Source of the DNA: Cellulomonas wangsupingiae
GTDB taxonomy: Bacteria > Actinomycetota > Actinomycetes > Actinomycetales > Cellulomonadaceae
Direction of reading: 5' to 3'
Assembly (NCBI RefSeq): GCF_024508275.1
Contig: NZ_CP101989.1
Coordinates: 2,418,001 to 2,482,000 of the forward strand
Length of the DNA stretch: 64,000 nt
Shown: one piece after another, positions 56,447 through 64,000 of the stretch
How the letters are laid out: each line of letters opens with the position of its first letter
How positions within the stretch are numbered: position 1 is the stretch's first letter
The notes under the pieces: generated by a model
Database searches by the model: none
The model's input: only the letters and a program-made list of their open reading frames with translations
Told to the model about the DNA's origin: nothing
Translations under genes and position numbers: made by a program

Positions 56447-56452
56447 ACCCTA
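56447..56452 (-). promoter_or_regulatory. -10 element (TAGGGT) of the leuL-leuA transcript
   Basis: TAGGGT on the minus strand, 6 nt, leader GTG 56440; a weak TTGCGG lies 19 nt upstream of it. Confidence 0.5.
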
Positions 56453-56500
56453 CCCCCGTCCGGACCCCGTCCCGCAACCCCTGCCGCCCGCGGGCGAGCC

Positions 56501-57934
56501 TCAGCCGAGGACGAGGACCTCGGTGGCGGTCACCGCGACGACGTGACCGCCGACGGCCGCCACCGCGTCCGCGCCGGCCGGCAGCGCGACGCGCCACGCC
56601 TCGACGCCGTCGCGCAGGCCGCGGGCGACGAGGACCAGGCCGTCGTCCTCCTCGGCCTGCGCGACCAGCACGTGCAATCCGTCCGTCAGCGGCCGCGACC
56701 GCAGCTCCGCGGCGAGCTCCTGCTCCCACAGCAGACGGCCGTCGGACACGCTGACCGCCCCGACCGAGGCACCGCCGCGCAGCACCGCGACGCCGTCCAC
56801 CACCGCGACCGGGGTCATCGACGTCGGCAGCGACCACGCGGTCGCGCCGTCCCGTGCGGAGACCGCGAGCAGCCGGTTGCCGGCGTCGACGAGCAGGCCG
56901 TCGAGGGACCCGTCCCCCACCACCGGGACCGGCAGGGCCGGCACGGTGGCCCGCACCGTGCCGTCGGCGTCGCGCAGCTGGCCCTCGAGGCCCGACGACC
57001 ACGTGGCGTACCCGCCGCCGGGCAGCGCGCCGACGAGGATCTGGCGCCCCGGCGGTCCCTGTTCGAGCACGCGTCCCGTGCGGGAGTCGAGCACGGCCGT
57101 GGACTGCGCGAGGAGGGCGACGACGTCACCGCCGGCCCGCAGCGTGGGCATCGGCCGCACGCCACCGCGGTCGACGAGCGGCCCGGGCGAGGTCCACGAC
57201 CAGCGCACGGTCCCGTCGGACGCGTCACGGCGCTCGACGAGCACGCGGCGGTCCGGGAGGGCCGTCGCGACGACCACGGCGTCCTCGTGGCGCACGATGC
57301 CCAGCACCTCGCTCTCGATCTGCCACGCGCCGCGCTCGGCGCCGTCCGCCGGGTCCAGCGCGACGATGCGTGTCGCCGGTCGGCCCGCGTCGAGCGCGTC
57401 GGGCTGCTCCCAGGCGCACAGCAGGTCGGCCGTGACCTCGGCGGCCCCCTCGCACGTCACCGCCACGGATCCGTACCCGGCTCCCACCGCCCCCACGACC
57501 GGCACCTGCCACCTCACGGCACCCGAGGCCGGGTCGTGGGAGCCGACCGCCCACCGCTCGTCGACCTGCGAGACCGTCACGATCGCCCCGCGCGCGGCCG
57601 TCACCGGGGTCGGCCCCCGCACGGGCGCGCGCCACAGGACCGTCGGCGCCGACTCGAGCGGTCGCACGAGGCCGGGAAGGCCGGCGAGCAGGTCGGCACG
57701 TGCACGCGCTGCGCGCTCGGTCACGACCGTGGCGACGGCACCGGCGGCGACGACGACCGCGAGGGCACCCGCCGCCCAGGGCCACCAGCGGCGGGCGGGC
57801 CCGTCCGGTCCAGTCGACCCGTCGTCGCGCCAGGCTCCGGCGCGCGACGGTGCACTGGTCGACCGTGGACCGGTGTCGTCCCCGTCGACCAGCTCGACCG
57901 GCCGCATCCGCGAGGCCGGGCGCCCGGCACCCAT
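56501..57934 (-). CDS. Membrane-anchored PQQ-like beta-propeller protein
   Basis: A 477-residue protein with one N-terminal helix (about 50-70, WWPWAAGALAVVVAAGA) and an extracytoplasmic propeller of repeated blades. Each blade has the GxxxW or DGxxxW turn: DPASGAVRWQVP, DASDGTVRWSWT, SARDGATAWSLP, SVSDGRLLWEQE, LRDGVEAWRVAL. It lacks the PQQ-binding residues of dehydrogenases and is more likely a binding or scaffold protein. ATG 57934 is fixed by TAGTCT 6 nt upstream. Confidence 0.8.
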   Translation of the reverse strand: MGAGRPASRMRPVELVDGDDTGPRSTSAPSRAGAWRDDGSTGPDGPARRWWPWAAGALAVVVAAGAVATVVTERAARARADLLAGLPGLVRPLESAPTVLWRAPVRGPTPVTAARGAIVTVSQVDERWAVGSHDPASGAVRWQVPVVGAVGAGYGSVAVTCEGAAEVTADLLCAWEQPDALDAGRPATRIVALDPADGAERGAWQIESEVLGIVRHEDAVVVATALPDRRVLVERRDASDGTVRWSWTSPGPLVDRGGVRPMPTLRAGGDVVALLAQSTAVLDSRTGRVLEQGPPGRQILVGALPGGGYATWSSGLEGQLRDADGTVRATVPALPVPVVGDGSLDGLLVDAGNRLLAVSARDGATAWSLPTSMTPVAVVDGVAVLRGGASVGAVSVSDGRLLWEQELAAELRSRPLTDGLHVLVAQAEEDDGLVLVARGLRDGVEAWRVALPAGADAVAAVGGHVVAVTATEVLVLG

Positions 57935-57940
57935 GGCCTG

Positions 57941-57946
57941 AGACTA
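57941..57946 (-). promoter_or_regulatory. -10 element (TAGTCT) of the propeller gene
   Basis: TAGTCT on the minus strand, 6 nt, ATG 57934; leaderless spacing. Confidence 0.5.
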
Positions 57947-57975
57947 GGCCACGGGCGAGCGGGGCGGGCCGCTCG

Positions 57976-58353
57976 TCAGACCCACTGCACGAGCTGCCAC
58001 ACGAGCCCGTTCGGGTCGGAGAACTGGCAGTACCGCTCACCCCACGGCTCGGTCTCCGGCGGGGTGACCACCTGTGCGCCCGCGGCGCTGATGCGCGCGA
58101 ACTGGGCGTCGACGTCCTCCACGACGAAGGCGAGGAGCAGGCCCTGGCCTGCGGGCCCCGCGATCCGCGCGGGCTTGAACGTCGGCAGGCCGGTCCGCAG
58201 CAGCGCCAGGTTGTAGCCGGCGTCCGGGTGGGTGAGGGCGATGAAGCCGTCGGCCGACATCTCCTCGGTGAAGCCGAGGTGCGTGCGGGCGAAGTCGGCC
58301 GACGCCGCCGGGTCGGGGACGTTCAGGGACACGGCGGATCCGAGGATGCGCAC
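57976..58353 (-). CDS. VOC-family protein
   Basis: A 125-residue VOC/bleomycin-resistance-type protein: SLNVPDPAASADFARTHLGF, GYNLALLRTGLPTFKP, AFVVEDVDAQFARISAAGAQ and a C-terminal WGERYCQFSDPNGLVWQLVQ carrying a probable metal ligand. Probably a ring-cleaving, isomerising or antibiotic-binding protein; which one is unknown. GTG 58353 has AGGAG upstream. Divergent from the TetR gene with a perfect operator between, so it is likely induced by the TetR ligand. Confidence 0.87.
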   Translation of the reverse strand: MRILGSAVSLNVPDPAASADFARTHLGFTEEMSADGFIALTHPDAGYNLALLRTGLPTFKPARIAGPAGQGLLLAFVVEDVDAQFARISAAGAQVVTPPETEPWGERYCQFSDPNGLVWQLVQWV

Positions 58354-58376
58354 GCCGATCTCCTCTCGAAGGTATC

Positions 58377-58391
58377 TTGTACGACGTACAA
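58377..58391. promoter_or_regulatory. Candidate TetR operator (perfect inverted repeat)
   Basis: TTGTACG-A-CGTACAA, a 15-bp perfect inverted repeat, 23 bp before the VOC start and 34 bp before tetR. It should control both promoters. Confidence 0.7.
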
Positions 58392-58425
58392 CGTAACCGC
58401 CCGCGAGTTGTTCCCGGAAGGCGCC

Positions 58426-59163
58426 ATGGCCAACCACCTCGTCGACCTCCTGTGGCGCGACCACCCCGGCGCGCCCGACGGCGGCACACGCGGCCCGCGC
58501 CCCAAGGTGTCGACGTCGCAGGCCGTCGACGAGGCCATCCGGCTCGCCGACGACGGCGGGCTCGCCGCGGTGACGGTCCGGCGGCTGGGCGCACGCCTGG
58601 GGATCGCGCCCAACGCCGTCTACACGCACGTCGGGTCCCGGGACGACCTGCTCGTGCTCATGGCCGACACGGTCCGGGCGCGCCGAGCGCCCCGGCCCTA
58701 CGCCACCGACGACTGGCGCGGGCGGGTGCGGCACGTCGCCGAGGCGGAGCTCGCCCTGTACGACGCGCACCCGTGGCTCGTCGACGTGACCGATCAGCGC
58801 ACCGCGTTCGGCCCCGGCACGATCGCCGCGTACGACCAGCAGCTCCATGCGCTCGACGGCACGGACCTGACCGACGTCGACCGGGACGCCGCGCTGACGT
58901 TCGTCACCGACTTCGTCCGCGCGGCCGCCCGCGCCCGCCGCCCCGACCCGCAGGCGGTCGACATGGCGGCGTCGTGGGAGGCGTGGGGCGGACGCCTGGC
59001 CGGGTACGTCGGCGACCGGTACCCGCTCGCGCGGCGCGTGGGTGCGGCCGCGGGCGCGGCGATGGACGCCCCGTACGACGCCGAGCACGCCTGGCGCTTC
59101 GGCCTCGACCGGGTCCTCGACGCCCTGTCCGCCCTCGTCGGGCGCGGCACGGGCCTCCCCTAG
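58426..59163 (+). CDS. TetR-family transcriptional regulator
   Basis: A 245-residue repressor with an N-terminal extension (MANHLVDLLWRDHPG) before the HTH: SQAVDEAIRLADDGGLAAVT, RRLGARLGIAPNAVYTHVGS. The C-terminal domain has the TetR_C_1-like sequence FGLDRVLDALSALV. ATG 58426 follows GGAAGG. It probably represses itself and the divergent VOC gene through TTGTACGACGTACAA. Its stop overlaps by 4 nt with the stop of the convergent FHA gene (CTAG). Confidence 0.9.
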   Translation: MANHLVDLLWRDHPGAPDGGTRGPRPKVSTSQAVDEAIRLADDGGLAAVTVRRLGARLGIAPNAVYTHVGSRDDLLVLMADTVRARRAPRPYATDDWRGRVRHVAEAELALYDAHPWLVDVTDQRTAFGPGTIAAYDQQLHALDGTDLTDVDRDAALTFVTDFVRAAARARRPDPQAVDMAASWEAWGGRLAGYVGDRYPLARRVGAAAGAAMDAPYDAEHAWRFGLDRVLDALSALVGRGTGLP

Positions 59164-60380
59164 CCGCGCTCGGCGCCCCCGGCGGCCGCGGGCACCGCCA
59201 GCACCCGCAGCGAGCGGTCACCGAACACGACGACCGCCCCCTCGCGCAGCCGCACCGGGTGGTCCACCCGGCACACCACCTGCGCACCGTCCGGCAGGGT
59301 CACGACGGTGCCGTTGGTCGAGCCGCGGTCGACCACCCAGGAGCCCCCGCGCGGGTCCACCGCCAGCTGCAGGTGCGTCTTGGACACCGAGCGCGACTGA
59401 TCGACGACGCGGACCACCTGCACGTCGGGCCCCGGTGAGGGGTTGCGGCCGACCAGCGCCAGCCGCTCGACCGTGACCACGCGACCGTCGTCCAACGCCA
59501 CCCGCAGGCCCTGCGCCGTTCCGGTGCGGGGCGCCGGGACCACGTCGGTCCGCGGCGCGGCGGGGCGGGTCAGCTCGAGCTCGGGTGCCAGCCCGAACGC
59601 CAGGGTCGGCGTCGCGCGCACCAGGGGGATCGCCCGGGTGTCCAGGTCGGGGGCGGCACGCTGCGGGTGCAGCGGCGCGAGCACCAGGCCGGCCGCGGGC
59701 GTCGGCGGCGCCGCGGGGTGCCGGGGCGCGGGCAGGTCCGCGCGGACCGCTGCCGGTCCCCCGGGCTGCCGGCCGGCGGGCGCCGTGTCGCGCGACGCGG
59801 CGGGTCCCGCGCCCGCGCGCGCCGCCGCCCTGCCCGCGGGCACCCGCTGCGCGGACGCGACGTGGGCGCGGGCCCCGGCTGCGTGGCCCGCGCGCAGGAC
59901 CTCGGCGTCGACGGCACGGTCGTGCCAGCCACGACGCCGGCCGGTCCGGTCGAGGAGCGGCGAGAGCAGCACGACGTACTGGCCCAGCCCGCAGGCGAGC
60001 ACGCCGACCGCCACGACCACACCGCGCACCAGCACGCGCCAGGGCCCGATCGGGCGACGGCTGTGGACGTCGACCGTCCGGACACCCAGCACGCGCCGGC
60101 CGACCGTCCAGCCGTACCGGCCGTGCACGAGCCACTGCGCGACCGTGACCGCGAGCGTGAGGAGCGCGCACGCGGCGAGCAGCGGCCCTGGCACGCCGGG
60201 GGCCGGGACCGCGGACGCGGCGCCGGCGTCCGCCGCGGCCAGGGCGGCGCGCGCCGCGGCGGTGACCAGGACACCGCCACCGAGCAGCAGCACGAGCACC
60301 TGGTCGAGCAGGACCGCGAGGAACCGCCGGCCGAGGCCGGCCGGTCGGTCGTCGGGAGCTGTCGCGGGTCGGGCGGTCAT
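59160..60380 (-). CDS. RDD-domain and FHA-domain membrane protein
   Basis: A 406-residue fusion. Residues 15-165 are an RDD module with three helices (FLAVLLDQVLVLLLGGGVLV; YGWTVGRRVLGVRTVD). A Pro/Ala-rich linker leads to an FHA domain (about 300-395) with LVGRNPSP, SVSKTHLQLA and STNGT, the phosphothreonine-binding residues. A reader of Ser/Thr-kinase signals at the membrane is likely. ATG 60380 overlaps the TgpA stop by 4 nt, so it is the last gene of the MoxR-DUF58-TgpA operon. Confidence 0.88.
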   Translation of the reverse strand: MTARPATAPDDRPAGLGRRFLAVLLDQVLVLLLGGGVLVTAAARAALAAADAGAASAVPAPGVPGPLLAACALLTLAVTVAQWLVHGRYGWTVGRRVLGVRTVDVHSRRPIGPWRVLVRGVVVAVGVLACGLGQYVVLLSPLLDRTGRRRGWHDRAVDAEVLRAGHAAGARAHVASAQRVPAGRAAARAGAGPAASRDTAPAGRQPGGPAAVRADLPAPRHPAAPPTPAAGLVLAPLHPQRAAPDLDTRAIPLVRATPTLAFGLAPELELTRPAAPRTDVVPAPRTGTAQGLRVALDDGRVVTVERLALVGRNPSPGPDVQVVRVVDQSRSVSKTHLQLAVDPRGGSWVVDRGSTNGTVVTLPDGAQVVCRVDHPVRLREGAVVVFGDRSLRVLAVPAAAGGAERG

Positions 60381-62758
60381 CGCTCACCTCGGCGGGCTCG
60401 GCGGGTACGGACGGATGGGGTCGGTGACGGCGGTTCCGGTCGCGGCCGGGCGCCGCGAGGCGCGCGGCGCTGCCGTGCCGGGCTGCGCAGCGACACCCAC
60501 GAGGCCCGGGTGCGCACCCGACGGCGCCACGGCAGGGTCCGGCGCAGCGCACCGACGGTCGCGTCGACGTCGGCCCAGTAGGCCTCCACCTCGGACCTGT
60601 CGGGCACGCCTGCCGCGAAGACGGCGCGGTCCGCGCGGCGCGCGAGCGCGTCGACGCGCGCCGCGACCGCGGGGTGCCCCACGGCGATCGTCGCCGTCCA
60701 CGTCCGTGCCGCCTCGCGCCGCGTGGCCGCGGCCGGGGGCGCGCCCCCCATGTCGCGCGCGGTGTCGACGACCTCGTCCCAGCCGCCCGCGACACGGCGC
60801 ACCGGGTCGGCCGCGCGTCGGCGCCGCCGGCGCCGCCGCGCCTTGAGCGCGAGCACCACGAGGACGGGCGACAGCAGCACCAGGAGGGCGCCCAGACCCA
60901 CCCCGGTCCACGCGGCGACACGGAGCCACAGGGCGAGCCCGGAGTCGTCCTGCGCGGGGTCCTCGGTCTGCGGCTGCTCGGTGTCGTCCTCGGGCGGGGT
61001 GACGCGGTCCGGGGGCAGTGCGGGCGGCTGCACGACCTGCGGCTGCGGGTCCGTGTCCGTCTCCTCCTGCTCCTGCTCGGGCGTCCGCGAGCGTGGCGGC
61101 GTGACGTCGAACGGCACCCAGCCGTGCCCCGCGAACGCGACCTCGACCCAGGCCTGCACGTCCCGTCCGCGGATCTGCACCGCGCCGTCCTCGTCCGTCG
61201 GCACGACGGCCTCGCCGTCGCTCTCCTCGTCGTCCCCGGACCCGGGCACGAACCCGAGCACGACACGCGCCGGCAGGCCCCTCTCCTGGAGCATCAGCGC
61301 CGCCGCCGCCGCGTACTGCTCGCCGTCGCCGACCATCAGCTCGCCGGCCAGCAGGTCCGCGAGGCGCGCCGCACCGTGCCCCGACAGCGACGGGTGGTCG
61401 CCCGCGTCGGTCAGTCCGTGGCTGAAGTAGCCCTGCTCGGCGAGGTGCGTCGTGATCGCGTCGGCCACCTGCACAGGCGTCCCCGCGTCGCGCGCGATGT
61501 CGGCGGCAGCGACGGAGACCGCCTGCGGCAGGCCGACGGGCCGCGGCTGCGCGACGCCGCCGGCGCCGGAGCCGCCGATGGCGTCGAGGTCGGGCACGTC
61601 CGGCACCACGACGTCGAGCTCGTACGTCATGCCCTCGCGCACGCCCGACGTGACGACCGCCGCTCCCGTGGCGTCGTTGAACCGCAGGTCCCCCGAGGCG
61701 CGACCCAGGTCGATGGACCTCGCGTGCCCGACCGTCGGCAGCCACACGCCCTGCAGGGCGCCGACCGTGACCTCGACGCGCGCCGACGTCCCCCGGACGG
61801 GCACGTCGAGCCGGTCGCCCACGCGCCGGAACTCCCCGGACGCCTGCGCGGACCCGTCCCCCGCGACGTTGAACACCACGCCGTCGTACCGGTCGAAGGT
61901 CGCCAGCCGCACGCGCCCACCCTGCGGCAGCCCGTCGACGGTCATGAGCACCGTGTCGTCCATCTTCACCAGACGACGGAACGACGCCAGCGGGCTCGGG
62001 TAGTCGCGCGGGTCGAACGGCGGCACGATCTCGTCGCGGACCACGACCCGCGGCTGGTCCGCCGCGACGAGCGGACCGCCGACGACGCCGCCGCCGAGGG
62101 CCACCGCGGCCAGCGCCGCGGTCGCCACCACGCGCCGCGGCCGCCACGCCCCCGTGCGCCAGGCCGCCCACGTCAGCCCCACCAGGGCGAGCGCCGTCCC
62201 GGCCACGGCGGGCGGCACCGGAGGGGTGCGCGTGCCCAGCACGATCGCACCGACCAGCACCAGCACCGGCACGCCGGCGGCGAGCGTCGCGACAGCCGCC
62301 CGGCGGACCCGCAGCGTGAGCGAGAGGGCCGCAGCCGTCCCGACGAGCGCGAGCAGGAACGCCGCGACCAGCAGCGTCCCTCCCGTCCCGACCGGCGGCT
62401 GCAGCGTGAGCACCTGCTTCCACGTCGAGGCGGCACCGCGCGCCAGCGCGAGCAGCGTCTGCGGCGTCGGCACCACGCCGGCGACCGTGGTCGTCGGCGC
62501 GGCGAGCGCACCGCCCGCCAGCACGTACGCACCGATGAGCACCGCGACGACGACGAGCGCCGACCAGCGCCGGAGCGCGCCGACCACCACGACCGCCGCC
62601 CCGAGCACCATGCCGCCGAGCAGCGCCGGCAGCACCGCCGACGTCCCGTAGACCGGCAGGAGCGGCGTCAGCGCCAGCCCCACGAGCACGACCAGCACCA
62701 GGACGTCGCGCACGGCGTCCGCCGGCTCGCGCACCCCGATCCGCTGCCCGGGCCTCAT
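60377..62758 (-). CDS. TgpA-type transglutaminase-like membrane protein, catalytic residues missing
   Basis: A 793-residue protein: six helices in the first 235 residues, a transglutaminase-like extracytoplasmic domain (about 240-560), a Pro/Gln/Glu-rich stalk, and a C-terminal helix and DUF4129 tail. Where active members have Cys-Glu-Gln, this protein has Gly479-Glu-Gln (VGDGEQYAAAAA); the catalytic His is Gln535 (DVQAWVEV); Asp551 (FDVTP) remains. It is therefore unlikely to be a transglutaminase and more likely structural. Co-transcribed with DUF58 and MoxR genes. Confidence 0.9.
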   Translation of the reverse strand: MRPGQRIGVREPADAVRDVLVLVVLVGLALTPLLPVYGTSAVLPALLGGMVLGAAVVVVGALRRWSALVVVAVLIGAYVLAGGALAAPTTTVAGVVPTPQTLLALARGAASTWKQVLTLQPPVGTGGTLLVAAFLLALVGTAAALSLTLRVRRAAVATLAAGVPVLVLVGAIVLGTRTPPVPPAVAGTALALVGLTWAAWRTGAWRPRRVVATAALAAVALGGGVVGGPLVAADQPRVVVRDEIVPPFDPRDYPSPLASFRRLVKMDDTVLMTVDGLPQGGRVRLATFDRYDGVVFNVAGDGSAQASGEFRRVGDRLDVPVRGTSARVEVTVGALQGVWLPTVGHARSIDLGRASGDLRFNDATGAAVVTSGVREGMTYELDVVVPDVPDLDAIGGSGAGGVAQPRPVGLPQAVSVAAADIARDAGTPVQVADAITTHLAEQGYFSHGLTDAGDHPSLSGHGAARLADLLAGELMVGDGEQYAAAAALMLQERGLPARVVLGFVPGSGDDEESDGEAVVPTDEDGAVQIRGRDVQAWVEVAFAGHGWVPFDVTPPRSRTPEQEQEETDTDPQPQVVQPPALPPDRVTPPEDDTEQPQTEDPAQDDSGLALWLRVAAWTGVGLGALLVLLSPVLVVLALKARRRRRRRRAADPVRRVAGGWDEVVDTARDMGGAPPAAATRREAARTWTATIAVGHPAVAARVDALARRADRAVFAAGVPDRSEVEAYWADVDATVGALRRTLPWRRRVRTRASWVSLRSPARQRRAPRGARPRPEPPSPTPSVRTRRARRGER

Positions 62759-62786
62759 CGTGCACCCCCCGGTGCCGCCACGGCGT

Positions 62787-63935
62787 TCACCCGACCACCC
62801 GACGCAGCGCGCGCGGCAGGTCCTCGAGCCGCCCGATCGTCGCGAGCGTCAACGGACCCTGCGTGCGCACGGCGACCTCCTCGTCCAGCGCGCACCGGAC
62901 CACGACCGCACGGGTCCCCGCCGGCAGCGCCCGCGCACCGAGCCGCAGGTCCGCGTCCGTGGGGACGCCACCGGTGACCAGGAACGCCACGGACGCGTCG
63001 GGCGTCTCGCGCACCACGCGGCGGCCGAGCAGCACGACGCCGGCGCCCGCGGACGACCACGACAGGCGGGAGCAGTCGTCGAGGAGCAGCGGCGGGGTCC
63101 CCGTCCGCAGCCGGCCCGCGCCGGCGAGCACCTCGACGTCCCGCTCGTCACGGATCGCCTGGACGGCGATCGAGGCGGCCACCGACACGGCCAGCTCGAG
63201 CTCGTCCGGGTGCGCGTAGTCCGCGACGGCGGTCGCCAGGGCGATCGACGTGAGCGTGCGACGCGTGTCCTCGAACTGCTTGACCATGAGCACCCCGCGG
63301 CGCGCCGTGGTGCGCCAGTGGATGTACCTGCGGTCGTCACCGGCGACGTAGTCGCGCAGCGCGTGGAAGTTCAGGTCGGAGTCCGACAGGTCGCGCGTCG
63401 CCTGACCCTCGAGGTCGCGCAGGAGGCCCGCGTTGGCCCCCCCGAGCGCGACGACCTCCGGGTGGACGAACAGCTCCGCCGGCTCCGTCCAGCGCAGGCG
63501 CCGCTGCAGCAGCCCGAGCGGGTCGCCACGACGGGAGACCACGGGGCCGACGACGATGACCGCGCGGCGGTCCGTGGGGACGGCGAACAGGTCGTCGTGC
63601 TCCCCGCCCGGGGGCAGGCCCGGCACGGACAGCTCGACGACCCGGTCACCCACCGGCAGGTCGACCTGCGACGGCAGGGACCGGCGGCGGGCGGCGTTGC
63701 GGACGTCGACCCGGCCGACCGCGCGCTGCCCGATGCGCACGCGGTGGTCCGCCAGGTCCAGCACGACCCGGTAGCGGGTGCGGCCGGCCGTCATGAGCAG
63801 GGAGGCCACCAGCACGGCCAGCAGGGCCGCACCCAGCGCGGCGAGCTCGCCCCAGCCGAGCAGACGCCCCGCCACGAGGGCGCCGAGCGCCGCGAGAGCC
63901 ACCCCCCACCCGAGGGGCGCGACGCGCAGACCCAC
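62787..63935 (-). CDS. DUF58 domain membrane protein
   Basis: A 382-residue protein with two N-terminal helices (about 5-48) and the DUF58 domain, which is von Willebrand A-like: SDLNFHALRDYVAGDDRRYI then HWRTTARRGVLMVKQFED is the family signature. DUF58 proteins are partners of MoxR AAA+ ATPases in assembly or activation of extracellular or metal-centre proteins. GTG 63935, 3 nt after the MoxR stop; 28 nt before TgpA. Confidence 0.9.
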   Translation of the reverse strand: MGLRVAPLGWGVALAALGALVAGRLLGWGELAALGAALLAVLVASLLMTAGRTRYRVVLDLADHRVRIGQRAVGRVDVRNAARRRSLPSQVDLPVGDRVVELSVPGLPPGGEHDDLFAVPTDRRAVIVVGPVVSRRGDPLGLLQRRLRWTEPAELFVHPEVVALGGANAGLLRDLEGQATRDLSDSDLNFHALRDYVAGDDRRYIHWRTTARRGVLMVKQFEDTRRTLTSIALATAVADYAHPDELELAVSVAASIAVQAIRDERDVEVLAGAGRLRTGTPPLLLDDCSRLSWSSAGAGVVLLGRRVVRETPDASVAFLVTGGVPTDADLRLGARALPAGTRAVVVRCALDEEVAVRTQGPLTLATIGRLEDLPRALRRVVG

Positions 63936-63938
63936 GGC

Positions 63939-64000
63939 TCAGGCCTGCCGCAGCGACGGCGGCGCGACCTGCCCGAGGACGCGGGCGAGCACCTCCTGGG
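63939..64000 (-). CDS. MoxR-family AAA+ ATPase, C-terminal end (cut by window end)
   Basis: Only the last 19 codons are present: QEVLARVLGQVAPPSLRQA, then TGA 63941-63939. The sequence and its position directly before DUF58 and TgpA genes fit the C-terminus of a MoxR ATPase. The ATPase core lies beyond the window, so the call rests mainly on gene order. Confidence 0.6.
   Translation of the reverse strand, partial: QEVLARVLGQVAPPSLRQA

Overview
The window is a very G+C-rich, gene-dense chromosomal segment of an actinobacterium. BldC, a DUF3052 protein, DUF3145, FasR-like control of a fabD-fabH-acpP-fabF operon, homodimeric AceE, TgpA/DUF58/MoxR, many GTG starts and strong G/C third-position bias all point there. 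The maltose-type ABC importer with a LacI regulator and a GH13 glucosidase fits a saccharolytic soil actinobacterium, possibly Cellulomonadaceae; that family assignment is inference. I see no insertion sequence, prophage, CRISPR array or rRNA operon, so this looks like ordinary core chromosome with small accessory cassettes.

Layout. 1-9.5 kb: end of a cation/proton antiporter, an OmpR-type two-component pair, a PilZ c-di-GMP receptor, RNase P RNA, a GNAT enzyme, a tautomerase gene broken by one in-frame TGA, YaaA, then an operon of alcohol dehydrogenase, Nif3-like protein, zinc-ribbon coiled coil and histidine phosphatase, and tRNA-Val. 9.5-12.6 kb: divergent MFS/MarR efflux cassette, AhpE-type peroxiredoxin and DUF3052. 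12.8-21.5 kb: carbon flow into fatty acids, with aceE, a PucR/FasR-type regulator and fabD-fabH-acpP-fabF. 21.5-27.3 kb: DUF3145, peptide deformylase, bldC behind a c-di-GMP-I riboswitch, DUF1206, tRNA-Met, two PAP2 phosphatases, tRNA-Asn. 27.4-35.5 kb: two SDR oxidoreductases with a divergent TetR, a holin-like protein, a transglutaminase-like protein, DnaG primase and a dGTPase. 35.5-42.5 kb: malEFG-like importer, LacI regulator, GH13 alpha-glucosidase. 42.5-49 kb: carboxylate-amine ligase, tRNA-dihydrouridine synthase, ECF-like sigma factor with a membrane partner, ArsR/SRPBCC pair, glycyl-tRNA synthetase. 49.1-52.5 kb: Zur-type znuACB and a DedA-family protein. 52.5-64 kb: UppS, RecO, leuA with a leader-peptide attenuator, PQQ-like propeller protein, VOC/TetR pair, and an RDD-FHA / TgpA / DUF58 / MoxR operon cut by the window end.

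Regulation is unusually readable. About twenty genes carry a -10 hexamer (TANNNT or close) ending 6-7 nt before the ATG or GTG, so leaderless transcription looks common; this pattern also fixed several starts. The four stable-RNA genes share TAGGCT/TAGGGT as -10. Candidate operators for FasR, MarR, two TetR proteins, LacI, Zur and DtxR/IdeR can be read as inverted repeats. Together with the PilZ protein, the riboswitch before bldC suggests that c-di-GMP enters the developmental network here at a second point, through RNA.
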